Part shown: positions 23,167 through 35,278 of the stretch, piece by piece
Numbering within the stretch: position 1 is the stretch's first letter
Layout of the letters: the number at the start of each line of letters is the position of its first letter
Source of the DNA: Calonectria ilicicola
Lineage: Eukaryota; Ascomycota; Sordariomycetes; Hypocreales; Nectriaceae
Reading direction: 5' to 3'
Assembly (NCBI GenBank): GCA_020809705.1
Contig: CP085833.1
Location: forward strand, 3,348,001-3,412,000
DNA length: 64,000 nt
Made by a program: the position numbers and the translations under genes
Notes under the pieces: model-generated
Database searches by the model: none
What the model was told of the DNA's origin: nothing
Seen by the model: only the letters and a program-made list of their open reading frames with translations

Positions 23167-24381
23167 ATGATCTCCGACCAGGCTCCAGAAAACTCCGTCA
23201 ACAACAGCGGTCTGTCTCTGTCCCCGAGACAGATGGAAAAGATGCCTGCCACCACCAGCCCGCTCGCTTCTCCCAACCCCATCCCTCCCCGCACCTCCAG
23301 CACAGCTGCCCACTCGAGATCCAACTCCAAATCCGTTGGGCGGCCTGTCTTGGAGGGCGACTGGATGAACTCCAAGCAACGCTCCCCAAAGACCACCACC
23401 AACCTGGGCCTTGGCATGATTCACCCTCCCAACCAGCCTCCCGATCCCAGCCGATTCGCATACGAAGACCTCGACTTTACCGCACAGCGCTCGTGGACTG
23501 ACGAGAAGGAGAACGTCGTGCGTGGCCCGTTTGACTATGTCATTAGCCACCCTGGCAAGGACTTCCGCGCTCAGCTGATTAGCGCCTTCAACTCGTGGCT
23601 CAATGTCCCCAAGGAGAAGCTCGATGTTATTACTAAGGTCATTGGTATGCTTCACGAGTCATCTCTGCTCGTTGACGACGTTCAAGACTCGTCTGAGCTG
23701 CGCCGCGGCTTCCCTGTAGCTCACAACATATTTGGTGTGGCGCAAACGATCAATTCGGCCAACTACATCTATTTTATTGCCCTTCAAGAGCTTCAGAAGC
23801 TCAACAACCCTAATGCCATTACCACGTTTGCTGAGGAGCTCGTCAACCTCCATCGTGGCCAGGGCATGGACCTGTTTTGGCGAGATACACTCACCTGTCC
23901 CACTGAGGAAGATTACCTGGAGATGGTTGGGAACAAGACGGGTGGCCTATTCCGCCTTGGTATCAAGCTCATGCAGACCGAATCGAGCTCTGGGATCAAC
24001 TGCGTGCCCCTCATCAACCTTATTGGTCTCATCTTTCAGATCCGGGATGACTACATGAATCTCTCATCCAAGGAGTACAGCCACAACAAGGGTATGTGCG
24101 AGGATTTGACTGAGGGCAAGTTCTCTTTCCCCGTCATCCACAGCATCCGCTCCAATCCCTCCAACCTTCAGCTGGTCAACATTTTGAAGCAAAAGACGTC
24201 GGACACTCAAGTTAAACGCTACGCAGTAGCCTACATGGAGTCTACCGGCAGTTTCGAGTACACACGCAACGTTCTCACCGTCCTCATTGACCGCGCTCGC
24301 AAGCTAGCAGAGGACATCGACCAAGGTCGAGGACACACCAAGGGCATCCAAAAGATTCTTGACAAGATGGTCGTCTCCTAA
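23167..24381 (+). CDS. Geranylgeranyl diphosphate synthase
   Basis: This is an intronless 404-aa frame. It condenses isopentenyl and farnesyl diphosphate to C20 GGPP, the donor for protein geranylgeranylation and diterpene or carotenoid precursors. The first Asp-rich motif DDVQD is at residues 170-174 with RRG after it, and the second, DDYMN, at 294-298. [34 protein letters not shown] and [14 protein letters not shown] are all family hallmarks. The first 115 residues are Ser/Pro-rich and poorly conserved in this family. No terpene cyclase, P450 or second prenyltransferase lies nearby, so I read it as the primary-metabolism enzyme, not part of a diterpene cluster. It corresponds to Neurospora al-3 and yeast BTS1. 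Confidence 0.95.
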   Translation: MISDQAPENSVNNSGLSLSPRQMEKMPATTSPLASPNPIPPRTSSTAAHSRSNSKSVGRPVLEGDWMNSKQRSPKTTTNLGLGMIHPPNQPPDPSRFAYEDLDFTAQRSWTDEKENVVRGPFDYVISHPGKDFRAQLISAFNSWLNVPKEKLDVITKVIGMLHESSLLVDDVQDSSELRRGFPVAHNIFGVAQTINSANYIYFIALQELQKLNNPNAITTFAEELVNLHRGQGMDLFWRDTLTCPTEEDYLEMVGNKTGGLFRLGIKLMQTESSSGINCVPLINLIGLIFQIRDDYMNLSSKEYSHNKGMCEDLTEGKFSFPVIHSIRSNPSNLQLVNILKQKTSDTQVKRYAVAYMESTGSFEYTRNVLTVLIDRARKLAEDIDQGRGHTKGIQKILDKMVVS

Positions 24382-24926
24382 AACGTATACCATCACTTTT
24401 AAGCGTTATTTTTTGGGGAGGTATCAACTGGAAGGAAATAAATGCTTCCCTTTTTGCTCCAGTCTTGCGGTTCTAATCATCAGATATAACGTGTAATGAG
24501 CCCAGCGCATATAGAAATGAATCTGGTTGGCGTCCCGGGGAACTGATATTCGAGTCCGCAGACACGGATGGACTCCTTTTTTTTTCTTCTTTCAGTTTAT
24601 ACAACTTTTCTGGTCTCTTTGGTCTTACGGGAAGGAGGAAACTGAAGCGAAAAGAATACAGAAAGCGAAATCAATAGGGAAATTGTTACTATTTGGATTA
24701 GATGCGCCACTTGAGCGTGCTCCTCTGGTAAATACCCGGCATCCTAATTCATTATGCATTCATAGCATTTGTAAAGTCGAATATACTCCTTCAATACCGT
24801 GTAACCCAAATAATTTCACCAAAAAAAAAACCTCATGCTTCCGTAAATAACTCGCAATCACAAAAGCGGTAACTCGTGAGCGAGAATCAAGTAACGCCGA
24901 CTAATATTACACGGGATCTCACCCTC
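24382..24926. other. Spacer between convergent genes
   Basis: This is the 3' flank shared by the GGPP synthase and peroxin genes, with poly-T (about 24577-24586) and poly-A (about 24822-24830) runs. No gene is seen. Confidence 0.6.
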
Positions 24927-26492
24927 TCAGTTCACTGATGGCTCAGCTGGTTTGCGTCTCACAAGGCGCACCCATCTCCGCCGTCTCCAGTCACCCCTCC
25001 TCCCACTTCCATCCTCACCCTCTTCCCAGCTCGGTTTGGAAGCCGAGGCTCGGAGCTTGTTCTTCTCAGCGGCTGCGTCGACAACGCCAGTGCGGTCGTG
25101 CCGTTCGTCGTATATGTCGTATACCCAGCGCTCACCCTCCGTCTCAACCTCGACACCCGTGATAATGCGTTCCTCTACCCACTCACGGCTCCAAAGGTCG
25201 AGCGCCCATTTTTTCTCGCTCCATTCCCAAGCCTCCGGTGGCAAGACGTCCTCAAAGAATCGAGTGCCGCGGGGACGTTCACCGGCAATGCGAGCTTGTG
25301 AAAGGGGATCATACGGAGAAGGTGAAAAGAGCCATGGCTCCCACTCACCCGCTGGGGATATGCGCTGCAGCTCAAAGACCTCGACCTCGCGCGTTTCTGG
25401 GCTTGAGTCCAGAATAACATCATTCACGATCCAGTCGTCTAGTAATGTTTTGGCCTTTTCCTCCTGCGGTTGAAGGCGCTCCTTGTGTGCGATAGCTAGA
25501 AGTCTAGCGATACTTGGATGGCCCATACCAATGACAGCCCAGCCACCCATGAGAAACACAAGTCTCCAAGGAATAAGCTGCGCAGAAATAGTCATAAACA
25601 GTCCTGCGGCGGAGAGGAAAAAGAATAGGGCAGAGCTCAGCGCCTCGTTGCTGAAATTAGTCACGGGCACCAACAAGGCCACGACCTTGTCATGACCAAC
25701 GCTGAAATCGTCCATACTATTCTGCAGGTCGCGCATATTACGAAAGAAGTCCTTACTGAGCTCCTTGACCGGGCGAACCGTGGCTGCAGGCGCTAGGGGC
25801 GGTCCACGAGGCGAATATCCTACGTTCTGTTCGCTGGACAAGGTGCCCTTGGGCGGTGCGGGGTGCCGCGCCATGAAGGCTGGTATAAAGACGCCAAACA
25901 GAAAAACAGCAATCGGGAGAACGCAAAGGAGGTACGGATCGAGGCACACAAAGGAATAAACGGCGAGAAGAGAGAGCGTGTGCGATGGTCGGTGCCAAGC
26001 AAGGAGGCGCTCTACACGGGCTTGGAATTTGAACACGACGCCGATGCGGGCGTTGAAGCGACGGAAGTTGTACGACATGGTGGTGACGTTAAAGTTGGGC
26101 CGTTCGGCATGAGTAGCCGCCCAGTCATCATTATCGGTCGAGGCATTATCGTCGGCCGGCAGGACTTGCTGGAGGACTCTATTCAACATTGTCAGAACCG
26201 CTTGGCTTCAATCTTGGCATGCGCGCGCGCCGCCGCCGCCGGTGAGGGGAAGAGCAGACTTCTCGATAAACCGATCTTGCAAACTGGCCTTTCCAGTGAT
26301 GGCCGCTATGCCACCGCGCAAACCAGACATTTGAGGCAGCGAAGCTGGGGGAGGTGTCGCCGAACGGTCCGCGTCGTCGTCGGTCCTGGGGGATCTTGGG
26401 AACTCATCCTCGCCCTTCCGGGATCGCTCGGGTGTCTGAGGGGATCCGTAATCCTGCCCCGAGGCGAGGATCTCTGCAGTAAAGTCATCCAT
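24927..26492 (-). CDS. Pex24p/DysF-domain peroxisomal membrane peroxin (Pex23/Pex30 group)
   Basis: Minus-strand exons 26492-26260 and 26178-24927 give 494 aa. The join restores the family block SLQDRFIEK-VLQQVLPAD, so the 81-nt intron is well supported although its donor is an atypical GTCTGC; a CTGAC branch site lies 18 bases before the acceptor. The N-terminus (1 to about 75) is acidic and disordered. Membrane segments follow at about 135-185 and 270-320 (for example SALFFFLSAAGLFMTI and LVFLMGGWAVIG). A C-terminal DysF-type region has the WEWSEKKWALD and WVYDIYDERHD motifs. Members such as yeast Pex30-32 sit at ER-peroxisome contact sites and control peroxisome number and size. An internal ATG at 26189 lies inside the intron and could give an N-terminally shorter form if the intron is retained. 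Confidence 0.88.
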
Positions 26493-29400
26493 GACAGGCG
26501 GGGATCATGCGAGTCCGACGCTGCCTTAAGACATGACGGAATGCCGAGTGGTGAGGTGGGATCGCGTCCTGGAGAGGTCCAAATCCGAAGGTGGCATGTG
26601 ACACTGGCTTGTGCGGTGCGGTGCGGTGCGCCGGCGCTGACATCACCGCTGCATCCCACGGCCCGGCTTTGGCCTTCCCAACCAACCAAACTAGCCTTGT
26701 ACAGTACAACCTCTGAAAGACTCTACCTCCTCTACATTTTCCCATCATCCTCTAACTAAATGATAACTAAATAATTTCAATAAAAATTTATTATTATTTA
26801 CTTTTATATGTATTTTCTTTGCTTTACTATTATATCGATATCTTCAGGCGCTTGAGTCCTATGCTGCTGAAGGTCAAGAAGTTACATGGATACAATCTTT
26901 TAAACGGTGTACTGTACTTTGACGACAAGACTTCTCGACCACATCATCACTACAAGCCAGACTAACCTGCTCAACAATCAGAGCTCCCCAACCCTTGGGC
27001 TAATTTTCTGTTTGTGAAACAAATCCCTTCTAGTTTAATGACATTGTTTGAAACACCACTCTCCTCTCCCGCTCCCTTTCCTCGAAACATTCCCCGTCTA
27101 GAGACATCCATTAGTGAAATGTGATATCTTTCCGTTTTCAGACATATTCCGCATGCCTCGAGTTGGTCTAATTTATCCACGCCTTGCATCCAACCTAGCG
27201 CCCGGTTTCATGACCAATGCAGCCACTTGCAAACTGACTCTGTTTGCCTCCCCGAGCCATCCGCATTCTGGCCTCGTTTGTGCAGAACTCGAAGAAAGTC
27301 ACATGAATGCAGAATCGGCAGGGAATACTTGTACTTGACACGACAAGGCAGTCTGACGTGAGTTATACTTTGTTAAATTGCACACCCAGCACAAGCAATC
27401 CACGTCACCTAAAGATGGCATCAAACCCCCCCTCCCTCCGACACTTGTCCCAAACCCCCATCTCTATTTAACGTGGCATAATGTCTTTCTTGTCTATTAA
27501 AAGTCGGAATGCCGATTTCGGGTTCACTAACACGATTCAGGGAGAGCTCCGCAAGCGGTGAAAGAAGACTGACGGCATTACCATGCCAGCTCATAGCAAC
27601 TTGAAAATTTTCAATAACAAAAAACAATAACAAAGTGTCGTTGTCAAAGAAAAAGAAAACAACCCCGCTATTAATGTGTGACTTGTACAAAAGAAGGATT
27701 ATTTGCACATCTTCGTCGTCTGTTCATGCATCCTTAACAATTCTCAAGAACGTGTTCTGACTTTGCTGTGACCCGCTGGTCCATTGGCAGTGATGTGAGA
27801 CGAGGTCCAAGCTTCAAACCCCCAGATCATGCCGTCCCCACTATAAAGTTATCCCCTTCAAGCGAGTCATGGTAATATAACATGGCATAAGATAATTGAA
27901 TTAATGAATGAGGATGTGATAGTGAGGAATTTGGTGTAGTTCAAGCTCCATCGGAGCTGTTCTCTGCCAAAGTGTCATAGTATAAACGGCATATACATGA
28001 GGGGTCCTCTGCCCCAGAAAACGCCAAGGCTTAGGGGTTGCCAGCTGATTCTGGCCCAAAGTCACATTGGCCTAAATATGCGACGGATGCATCAAGATGG
28101 AACAAAAATTATATTAACTCTTATCCACCACTGGCATAATCAACTCCTGCGAATTCACTTGATGGTATTCAAATTGAAATCCAGGTGTCTGGTGTCTATC
28201 TACGCAAGAATATATGACACTTCAAAATCTCAAATGGGATGCGGAGAGATATAACGAATTTGATTTCGGAGGCCATCAATGTGGGGGCTAAGACGAGTAG
28301 AGCAAATCGTTCTTAGTCGCGTGTATCGCTAGTATCAAGCCACGTTGCGCCTTGTATCCTTTTCCGTTTACAGAGGCCAAACTTGGTGTTAGTACCAAAG
28401 TGAAACTGCTATGTGTTCCCCTTCCAACATGGTTATGGCTTCTTATCCTAGTCCGTGCATCTCCATTTTGACATTAGCCCAGCAATTGCGAGACCTGTCC
28501 TGGTTCTGTAATCTCCAAAAGATCACCAATCTCGACGGGGTTTGATTGGGCTCCAGTCGAAGCGACAAGGCAGCGACACCAATCAGCCCTGGAAGCTTGA
28601 AAATTTTCAGCTGGAAATGCTAAGGGTCCAAGAGATGGGGTCCGTTTCAAGATCGTCAGAACACAGGAGCAGCAACAGCTTGCAACATATCATGATAATT
28701 TCTCGGTACGCATCGGGAAGATGCCGCGAAATGATCTTTTGGTCTGTGCTCCATCCCGACGCAATAAACTACCACGGTATCAGAACCACGGCTCCTATCG
28801 CCTGGCCCCTTAACTGAGCAGGCAATTTAGCGACTCAAGGGAGATTGTACGGGTGCCATGCATCTTGACAAATGATAGCTGAATTAGACATGCAGCAGTG
28901 GTAGCTCGAGCGGCCAGGGCGACGCAGTCTATGTGGCTGCCCCGGCTAACTGAGGCCATCAGATTGGGCAATCTGTTGGCTCCTGCATTGATGCGATGCA
29001 GGCCGCATGGTTCCCAGCGAATGGCAGCGGCAGTCAAAACCTAGGAGCCCCAGAACACCATGGAAACAGCGCTCACCTGGGTCCTGTCGGTGGCAACTAT
29101 GCAAGATGCAGTCCTTTGCCGGGACAACAGTGCAAACATGGGCGGTCAGTGTATTTTTGATTGGACAGGGGAGGGCGAAGATGTCAGCTCCCCCATTTTC
29201 CATCTGCATTGTTATGATGACGAGGTTGATAGCATACGGGCACGCTGTCAGGCTCCAAGTCTCACACGAACCAATCCGTATCGGTAGGTGCTGGAATCAA
29301 ACTGTTAGTGCCAAGGGGAATCCTGACAAAAACAAAATGACTGGGAAAAAAAAAAGCCAAAGCCTCACCTCCATGTCCCCCCTTGACTGGAGCCACCAAG

Positions 29401-30894
29401 ACTGGGCCTTGTGGGGACAAGGCCCTCTTGCACTCGAGAGGTTGGAGATTGGACCAATAACCCAATGGAGCTCTTCAACCTAGTGCCAAGATAGTGCCTC
29501 TGGCCCGTCCGCCGAAAGGAGAAGTTTGATCCCAGTCTTGAAAAATGGCGGTCGAATTGGGCACCTGTCACTTTCACGATGCTGGCACCCGTGGATCATG
29601 CACCGATGAGGATAACGAGGCGGGCATCGGGCATTGAGCGTAGTCCGTGAAGATCATGAACCGCCTTGTGCGGTCGCCATGAACGTGCAAAAAGCCCCTG
29701 CGGGTCATCAAACACTCCAGCCTTCGTTTTCACATTTCAAAGGGATGCGAGTCGCGCGCTGACATAGAGTATGCGATCGTCTGTCTCCACCGCTCCGCGA
29801 GTCGAAACCCCTACCGCCACCGCTTTGCCCGTCGGCATCGCTAACTGATGCTGCTGGTGCTGGGCGCGTTGAGACAGAGGCTGGGCACGCGTCAACGCGC
29901 AAGGCTGGGAGCGAGCCTCTTTTTTTTTTCCTCGTCTAGGAGGGGGTTGACGATTGTCCGCCCCCCAAAGCCACGATCGGGTACATGCGGACCTACATAG
30001 CAAGTCGATGGCTGGCGGTCCAATACGAGGGGAAAGCCCCAAACCAAAATTTCCGTGCAATAGAAACCGAAATAGCTTTTTTTTTTCTTTTTTTTCTCGT
30101 TCCGACACCTACAGGCACCTCCCCAGCGAGTTGATTCATTAGGGGGCCACTGTACATTTATGGAAATGCATAGTGCTAATTCGGGACGTGCAGCGGACAA
30201 ATGCAGACAGACTGTCGCCTCCTGCATCCCGAGGACAAAAAGCGGCCCTAGGCCTGCAGGAAGGCGGCCTGGTGGTCCCAGCTGCCCCTTCCTCCTGACA
30301 GGAGGAGGTGGCATCCAAAACCAAACAAACGGGAGGTAGGTTGTGTAGCGGGTACCTCCACCACATGTCCCTAACGTGGCGGTCTTGCCCTAAGGACCCC
30401 TAATCACCAAGTACCGCGACCTCGCTCCCACCCCACCGCCTTCCGCCTCGAGGGTCTAGGTTCTTAGTTCACTGAAGTAAGGTGCCATCCGCCCCCATGG
30501 CCCCATGCTCCCCCCCGAACCTGCTGCCGTGCCCATTGTGCTTGTGCCTGCTACGCCTGTGCTTCTCCCCCCGGCCGGTGCCCGTTGTAATTCACTGGGT
30601 TGGCCGCATCCATGTAGGAAAAACAACGACTCCGTCTCGGCCTACTCCATCTCACTTCTCCCACCTCTCCGTGCATCCACGCCCTCGAGAAGCAGGACTC
30701 TTGGCTTGTGCTCGCCCGTCCATCCTCCAGCACAGTTTCTTTTCTTTTTCTAACTCTTGTCCTCTTGGTCCGGAATGAGGTAGCCGTTCGAATGCGCTCA
30801 GCTCCCTACCGGACTGAGTCTGTGCTAGCGACCGACCCCCCGTGAATCCACACTCGTGGTCGCATTGCCAGCCACGCCCCTCGACCCGGTCCCT
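26493..30894. other. Large gene-free region
   Basis: These 4.4 kb contain no supportable gene. The segment 26757-26850 is extremely AT-rich and 26850-28350 is moderately so, without recognisable transposon ORFs. From about 30420 the plus strand turns pyrimidine-rich, matching a long leader for the DYRK kinase. I found no tRNA-like cloverleaf. Confidence 0.5.
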
Positions 30895-33800
30895 ATGAGC
30901 CACGAGCACAAGGCACCGGCTGGGCCTCGACCAGCCAACTTCTCTCCGACTCGTCTGTGAGTATCCGTCTTGCCTCTTTCCTTCTTCTTTGGTGGTACTC
31001 CTTCACCGTTCCGACTTGCCATTGCCCGTTTCCTCACCTCCGTCACCACACATGGCCAAACTGACTTCAATCCCGTAGCAACAGGGGCACCTCGTCCAGT
31101 CCTCGACCGCCTCTGCCCTCCTCGAAACCTGGCCTCGGCATCAACGCTCCAATGCTCAGCGCATCGGCTTCCAACAATCATTCGCTCTTCGCCTTTGGTC
31201 GGGAAGGGGAGACGACGTCGCAATTAGCTGACCCCAACGGTTCCTTCGACTTTCTACCCTCGGTCAGCTTCGATGATCTCCAGAGTAGCCTCGAAACCGC
31301 CTCGACCGATTTCAAACTTGCCCAGTTTCCCTCCCCTCCCGGCGAAGGGAGTATCCTCGAAGCTCATGGCTTGAACGACCCCAACATGTCTGAAAAGCTC
31401 CAATCCACCGCGTCTCAAAACGGTGGCACTGCCCGCCATACCATCACCAATCGTCCATCGCGATCCGGCTCTCTTCTCCGGCGGCCCAGCACATCGAGTA
31501 GGCAGGCCAGTGTGTCATCCATTACCAACTCTTCCACAGCTCCCATCGATGTTTCTAACGGTCCCGTCTCCGCACGGGCTCGCCGTCAGAGTCACTATCC
31601 ACCAGTGTCTCACATAGTGACGGCAAAGCCGCCTCGTAAATCGATCGGCCCAGGTGTAATTGCAGACAGCGAACATCGAAATGCCCCAAAAAGGCGGCCT
31701 AGCCTTATGTCGGATGGCACTCCTAGTGGATCGACGAGAACATCGATGGATGGAGGCTCCAGTTGGTTGGATGGCGCTCGAAATCTAACAAACTCAAGAG
31801 CGGCCAAGGCAAAGTCAGTTCAGCCGCCACCACGCCCCAGTCAAGTGAACTTGAGTCTTGGGAACAACCTCACCCCCGAAAGCAACCGTCTCTCAACCCT
31901 TGCTCCACGATCACCGCGTGTTGGGACCCGACTTAGCACCCCGTCTTCAGCTGGCAAGAGAACATCAGTGATGCCTGGCAGCCATCATTCGTCCCACGCG
32001 ACCGGCCTTGGTGCCAGGACCATCAGTCCAACCGATACGAGGCGTATGAGACGGCTTTCTACCATGCCTCCCTCTCAACCCCAAACCCATACCTCCTCGA
32101 GCGTACCTCCTCCTCCAGTATCAATGGAAGGCCGAGCCGAATCGAGATCTCCATCCATGATTCCAAGAAAAGCCTCCGGCACTCCCTCATCTTCGAGGAC
32201 TACGCCTGACCTCAACCGAAAGTCGTACAGCTCGGGCCTCTCTGCCGCATCGTCCAACAGCTTCAACACGGTTCGGACATCGATCGGTTCGGCTCAACCA
32301 CGCGTCACTCAATCCTCATCAACATCTCGATTGCCTGCACCAAAACATACGACAGTACATAACCCTGTGCCGACGGACGATGATGAGGATGTCCCCCCCG
32401 TCCCTGCCATTCCCAAGGCGTATGAGTCGCCGAAGGATTCGCCCGCGGAGACTTACTTCATGGAGAAAAAGAAGACAGCATTGAGCAATATGGATGTCTT
32501 GGGAACCAACTCAAACTCTAATACTACTGGAAGCATCTCAATGCCAGTCTTCCCCGAACCCACTAAGGTTCAAAGAAGACCTAGCGCCCGGAAGAGCTAT
32601 GTTCCTACCAGCGCCGGGATGGACACAGAGAACAAAGGTACACCTCAAGGAAAGAAGAACCTGCAACCTCTTCGATTACCGCCCATCCATCTAGGACCAT
32701 TGAGCACCCCCACTGCCAACAAAATTGCAGCTCTTCAAGAACATAACAGTGTCGACCGGAACAGTAGTCTCAGCCCACCACCCTCTCGACAGCTACCCAA
32801 AACTCCAACGACGCCCATGACAGCTTCAAAAAGTTCCTTCTTTTCCAAAAGCCGGCATGGAGAGACGCCCGAGTTACCATCTATCCGAAGCAGCAGTTCG
32901 GTTCACCATACACATCTTTCTCCCACGCCGCCCGACAATAGCTCCACTGACTCATCCCTTGGGTTTAAGGATATAGATCACAAGAACAGCATTTCACCCT
33001 TCTTATCCTCGTCAGTTCCTAAAGGGGGGCCAAATCATGGTTATTTGAAACGGTCAAAGACTGGCGGTGACTTCGCAACTGTGACCAGTAACCTATTTGA
33101 GGAGCGTTTTCCCGCGAAGCCTGCTGGTCCGCGAGCACCCAAGACTGAGGTGCCGGTTCCCAAATCTCCTCCGCCCGAGCCTGTTTTAGAGGACCCTCAG
33201 ACCCCCTCCTCGATGACCTCTATTAGGCGAAAACTTAGCCTGTCTTGGAAACGCGGAAACTCCAAGGACAGTCTCACATCTCAAGACACTTCCAAAGGAG
33301 CTGGTTCGCAACCGCTCCCCACTTCACACTCCGAGAGCATGCCTCCTCCCCAAATCCCTGCATCCGCTATGAATGCCCATTCATCGCGTGTCAAGCAATC
33401 CAGTCCCTCTACAGTTAACAAGCCCAACGGTGGATACCTCGAGTCCAGGCGACGAAAGAGCTCGGCAGGAAGTCTCAACACTTTCATGTCTCACGACCGA
33501 ACTAAGAGCGATACTTGGAGCAATAAGAAGCCCACAGTTGATCCATCCACGATGCCAGTCACCCGGAATACCTCGGTTATGCAAAAGATCCTTCGGCCTC
33601 GAACCTCGTCAAGCAATCACCACAAGAACCTCGACTCATGGACTGCCGAACTCGACAAAGATGATATGGGTGCCGAGGAAGAAATGGCCAAGCTTGGTTC
33701 TCGACGCAAGGAAACCGATATTGCCGCCAGAACCTTGGACGCGCTCAGAAAGAGAGCGACGCCCAAGGAGCGGGTTGGGCCCCACGAGGCAATCCGCATT

Positions 33801-35278
33801 GCCATGCTCAACATCTATGAAAGGGGCGAGATTGTTGACTACAGCGATGTATACTTTTGTGGGACTCAGCATGCCCATAAAGTTGTTGGTGATTTACAGT
33901 CGGACGCTCCCAATTTTGGCTACGATGACGAGCGTGGTGATTACACAATTGTGCCTGGTGACCACCTTGCCTTTCGTTACGAGATTATCGATGTTCTTGG
34001 CAAGGGTAGTTTCGGACAGGTGGTTCGATGTATCGACCACAAAACCGGAGGTCTTGTTGCCATCAAAATTATCAGGAACAAAAAGCGATTCCACCAGCAG
34101 GCTCTTGTCGAAGTCAACATTCTTCAAAAGCTTCGCGAATGGGTGAGTGAATAAAAGCGCATCGGGAATTGCTTGGCACTAACATGTTATAGGATCCTCA
34201 TAATAAACACAGTATGGTCAATTTCACTCAAAGTTTTTACTTCCGAGGTCACCTGTGTATATCTACCGAATTACTCGACATGAACCTTTACGAACTTATC
34301 AAGGCCCATGCATTCCGCGGTTTCTCGCTTCGAATTATCCGACGCTTCACCAAACAGATACTCAGCTCGCTCAATCTCCTTAAGCAACGCAAAGTCATTC
34401 ATTGCGATCTTAAGCCCGAAAACATTCTTCTACGTCACCCTCTACATTCTGAAATCAAAGTCATCGACTTTGGATCCAGCTGCTTCGAAAATGAAAAGGT
34501 GTATACATATATCCAGTCGAGATTTTACAGATCTCCCGAAGTCATTCTTGGAATGACGTACGGACTACCTATCGATATGTGGAGTGTTGGATGTATCTTG
34601 GCTGAGCTGTATACGGGTGTCCCAATCTTCCCAGGAGAGAACGAACAGGAACAGCTTGCATGTATCATGGAAGTTTTCGGTCCCCCTGAAAAGCACTTGA
34701 TTGAGAAGAGTACCAGAAAGAAACTCTTCTTCGATTCCATGGGCAAGCCGCGTCTCACGGTCTCATCCAAGGGTCGCCGACGTCGACCGTCTTCCAAAAC
34801 CCTGCAGCAAGTCCTCAAGTGCGACGACGAAGCCTTCCTTGACTTCTTAGCCCGTTGTCTCCGATGGGATCCGGACCGCCGAATGAAGCCTGAGGAAGCC
34901 ATTCGACATGAGTTTATCACGGGTCAGAAAATGCCGGCACCTGTACCTCGAATGCCGGCACGCGAGTCATCCCCAATGAAGCGACACAACACCATCTCAG
35001 TTCCGCGCCCACTCCCTGAGCCCCCCGGAACCAGTCTAAAGACGACAGCTTCGATGCGGACAGGCCCCAGCCCACACAAGTCAGTGTCGGGTGCTCCACG
35101 AAGAGTCTCTGGCAGCACGGTGACCATGAGTCAAGGACCTGCCAAGCGGAGTAGTGCAGGCACTGGTGGCATTCCAATGAGCACTAGTAGCCTTCCCAGG
35201 GCCGCGGGGAGAAGTGTGAGCGCTAAGCAGGACTACGCAGCTGCAGGTGCGACAGCAGCAATGAGTCGGCGAGGTTAA
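30895..35278 (+). CDS. Pom1/DYRK-family dual-specificity protein kinase
   Basis: Proposed exons are 30895-30956, 31160-34142 and 34193-35278, giving 1376 aa. The kinase domain spans about residues 961-1256. The Gly loop LGKGSFGQV starts at 967, the ATP-anchoring Lys is in VAIKII, the catalytic HCDLKPEN has Asp1087, and IDFGSSC has Asp1107. The DYRK activation-loop pair YTY is at 1119-1121, so Tyr1121 should be autophosphorylated. About 940 upstream residues are Ser/Pro-rich and low in complexity, as in Pom1, the cortical-gradient kinase linking cell ends to polarity and division in fission yeast. A DYRK homology box (YDDERGDYTIVPGDHLAFRYE) precedes the kinase. The second intron is 50 nt. The first exon (20 codons, MSHEHKAPAGPRP...) is inferred from a GTGAGT donor and an in-frame join at CTCAG; without it translation would start at the ATG at 31152 (1358 aa). 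Confidence 0.9.

Noticed and set aside
14941..24381. A secondary-metabolite cluster joining the indoleamine dioxygenase and GGPP synthase (indole-diterpene-like idea)
   Set aside because: No prenyltransferase, cyclase, P450 or other tailoring enzyme lies between or near them, and the genes between them are a surface protein and a cell-cycle protein. The GGPP synthase looks like the housekeeping enzyme.
27775..27830. A second tRNA-like T-arm string (CTTCAAACC)
   Set aside because: The stem does not pair and no cloverleaf fits.
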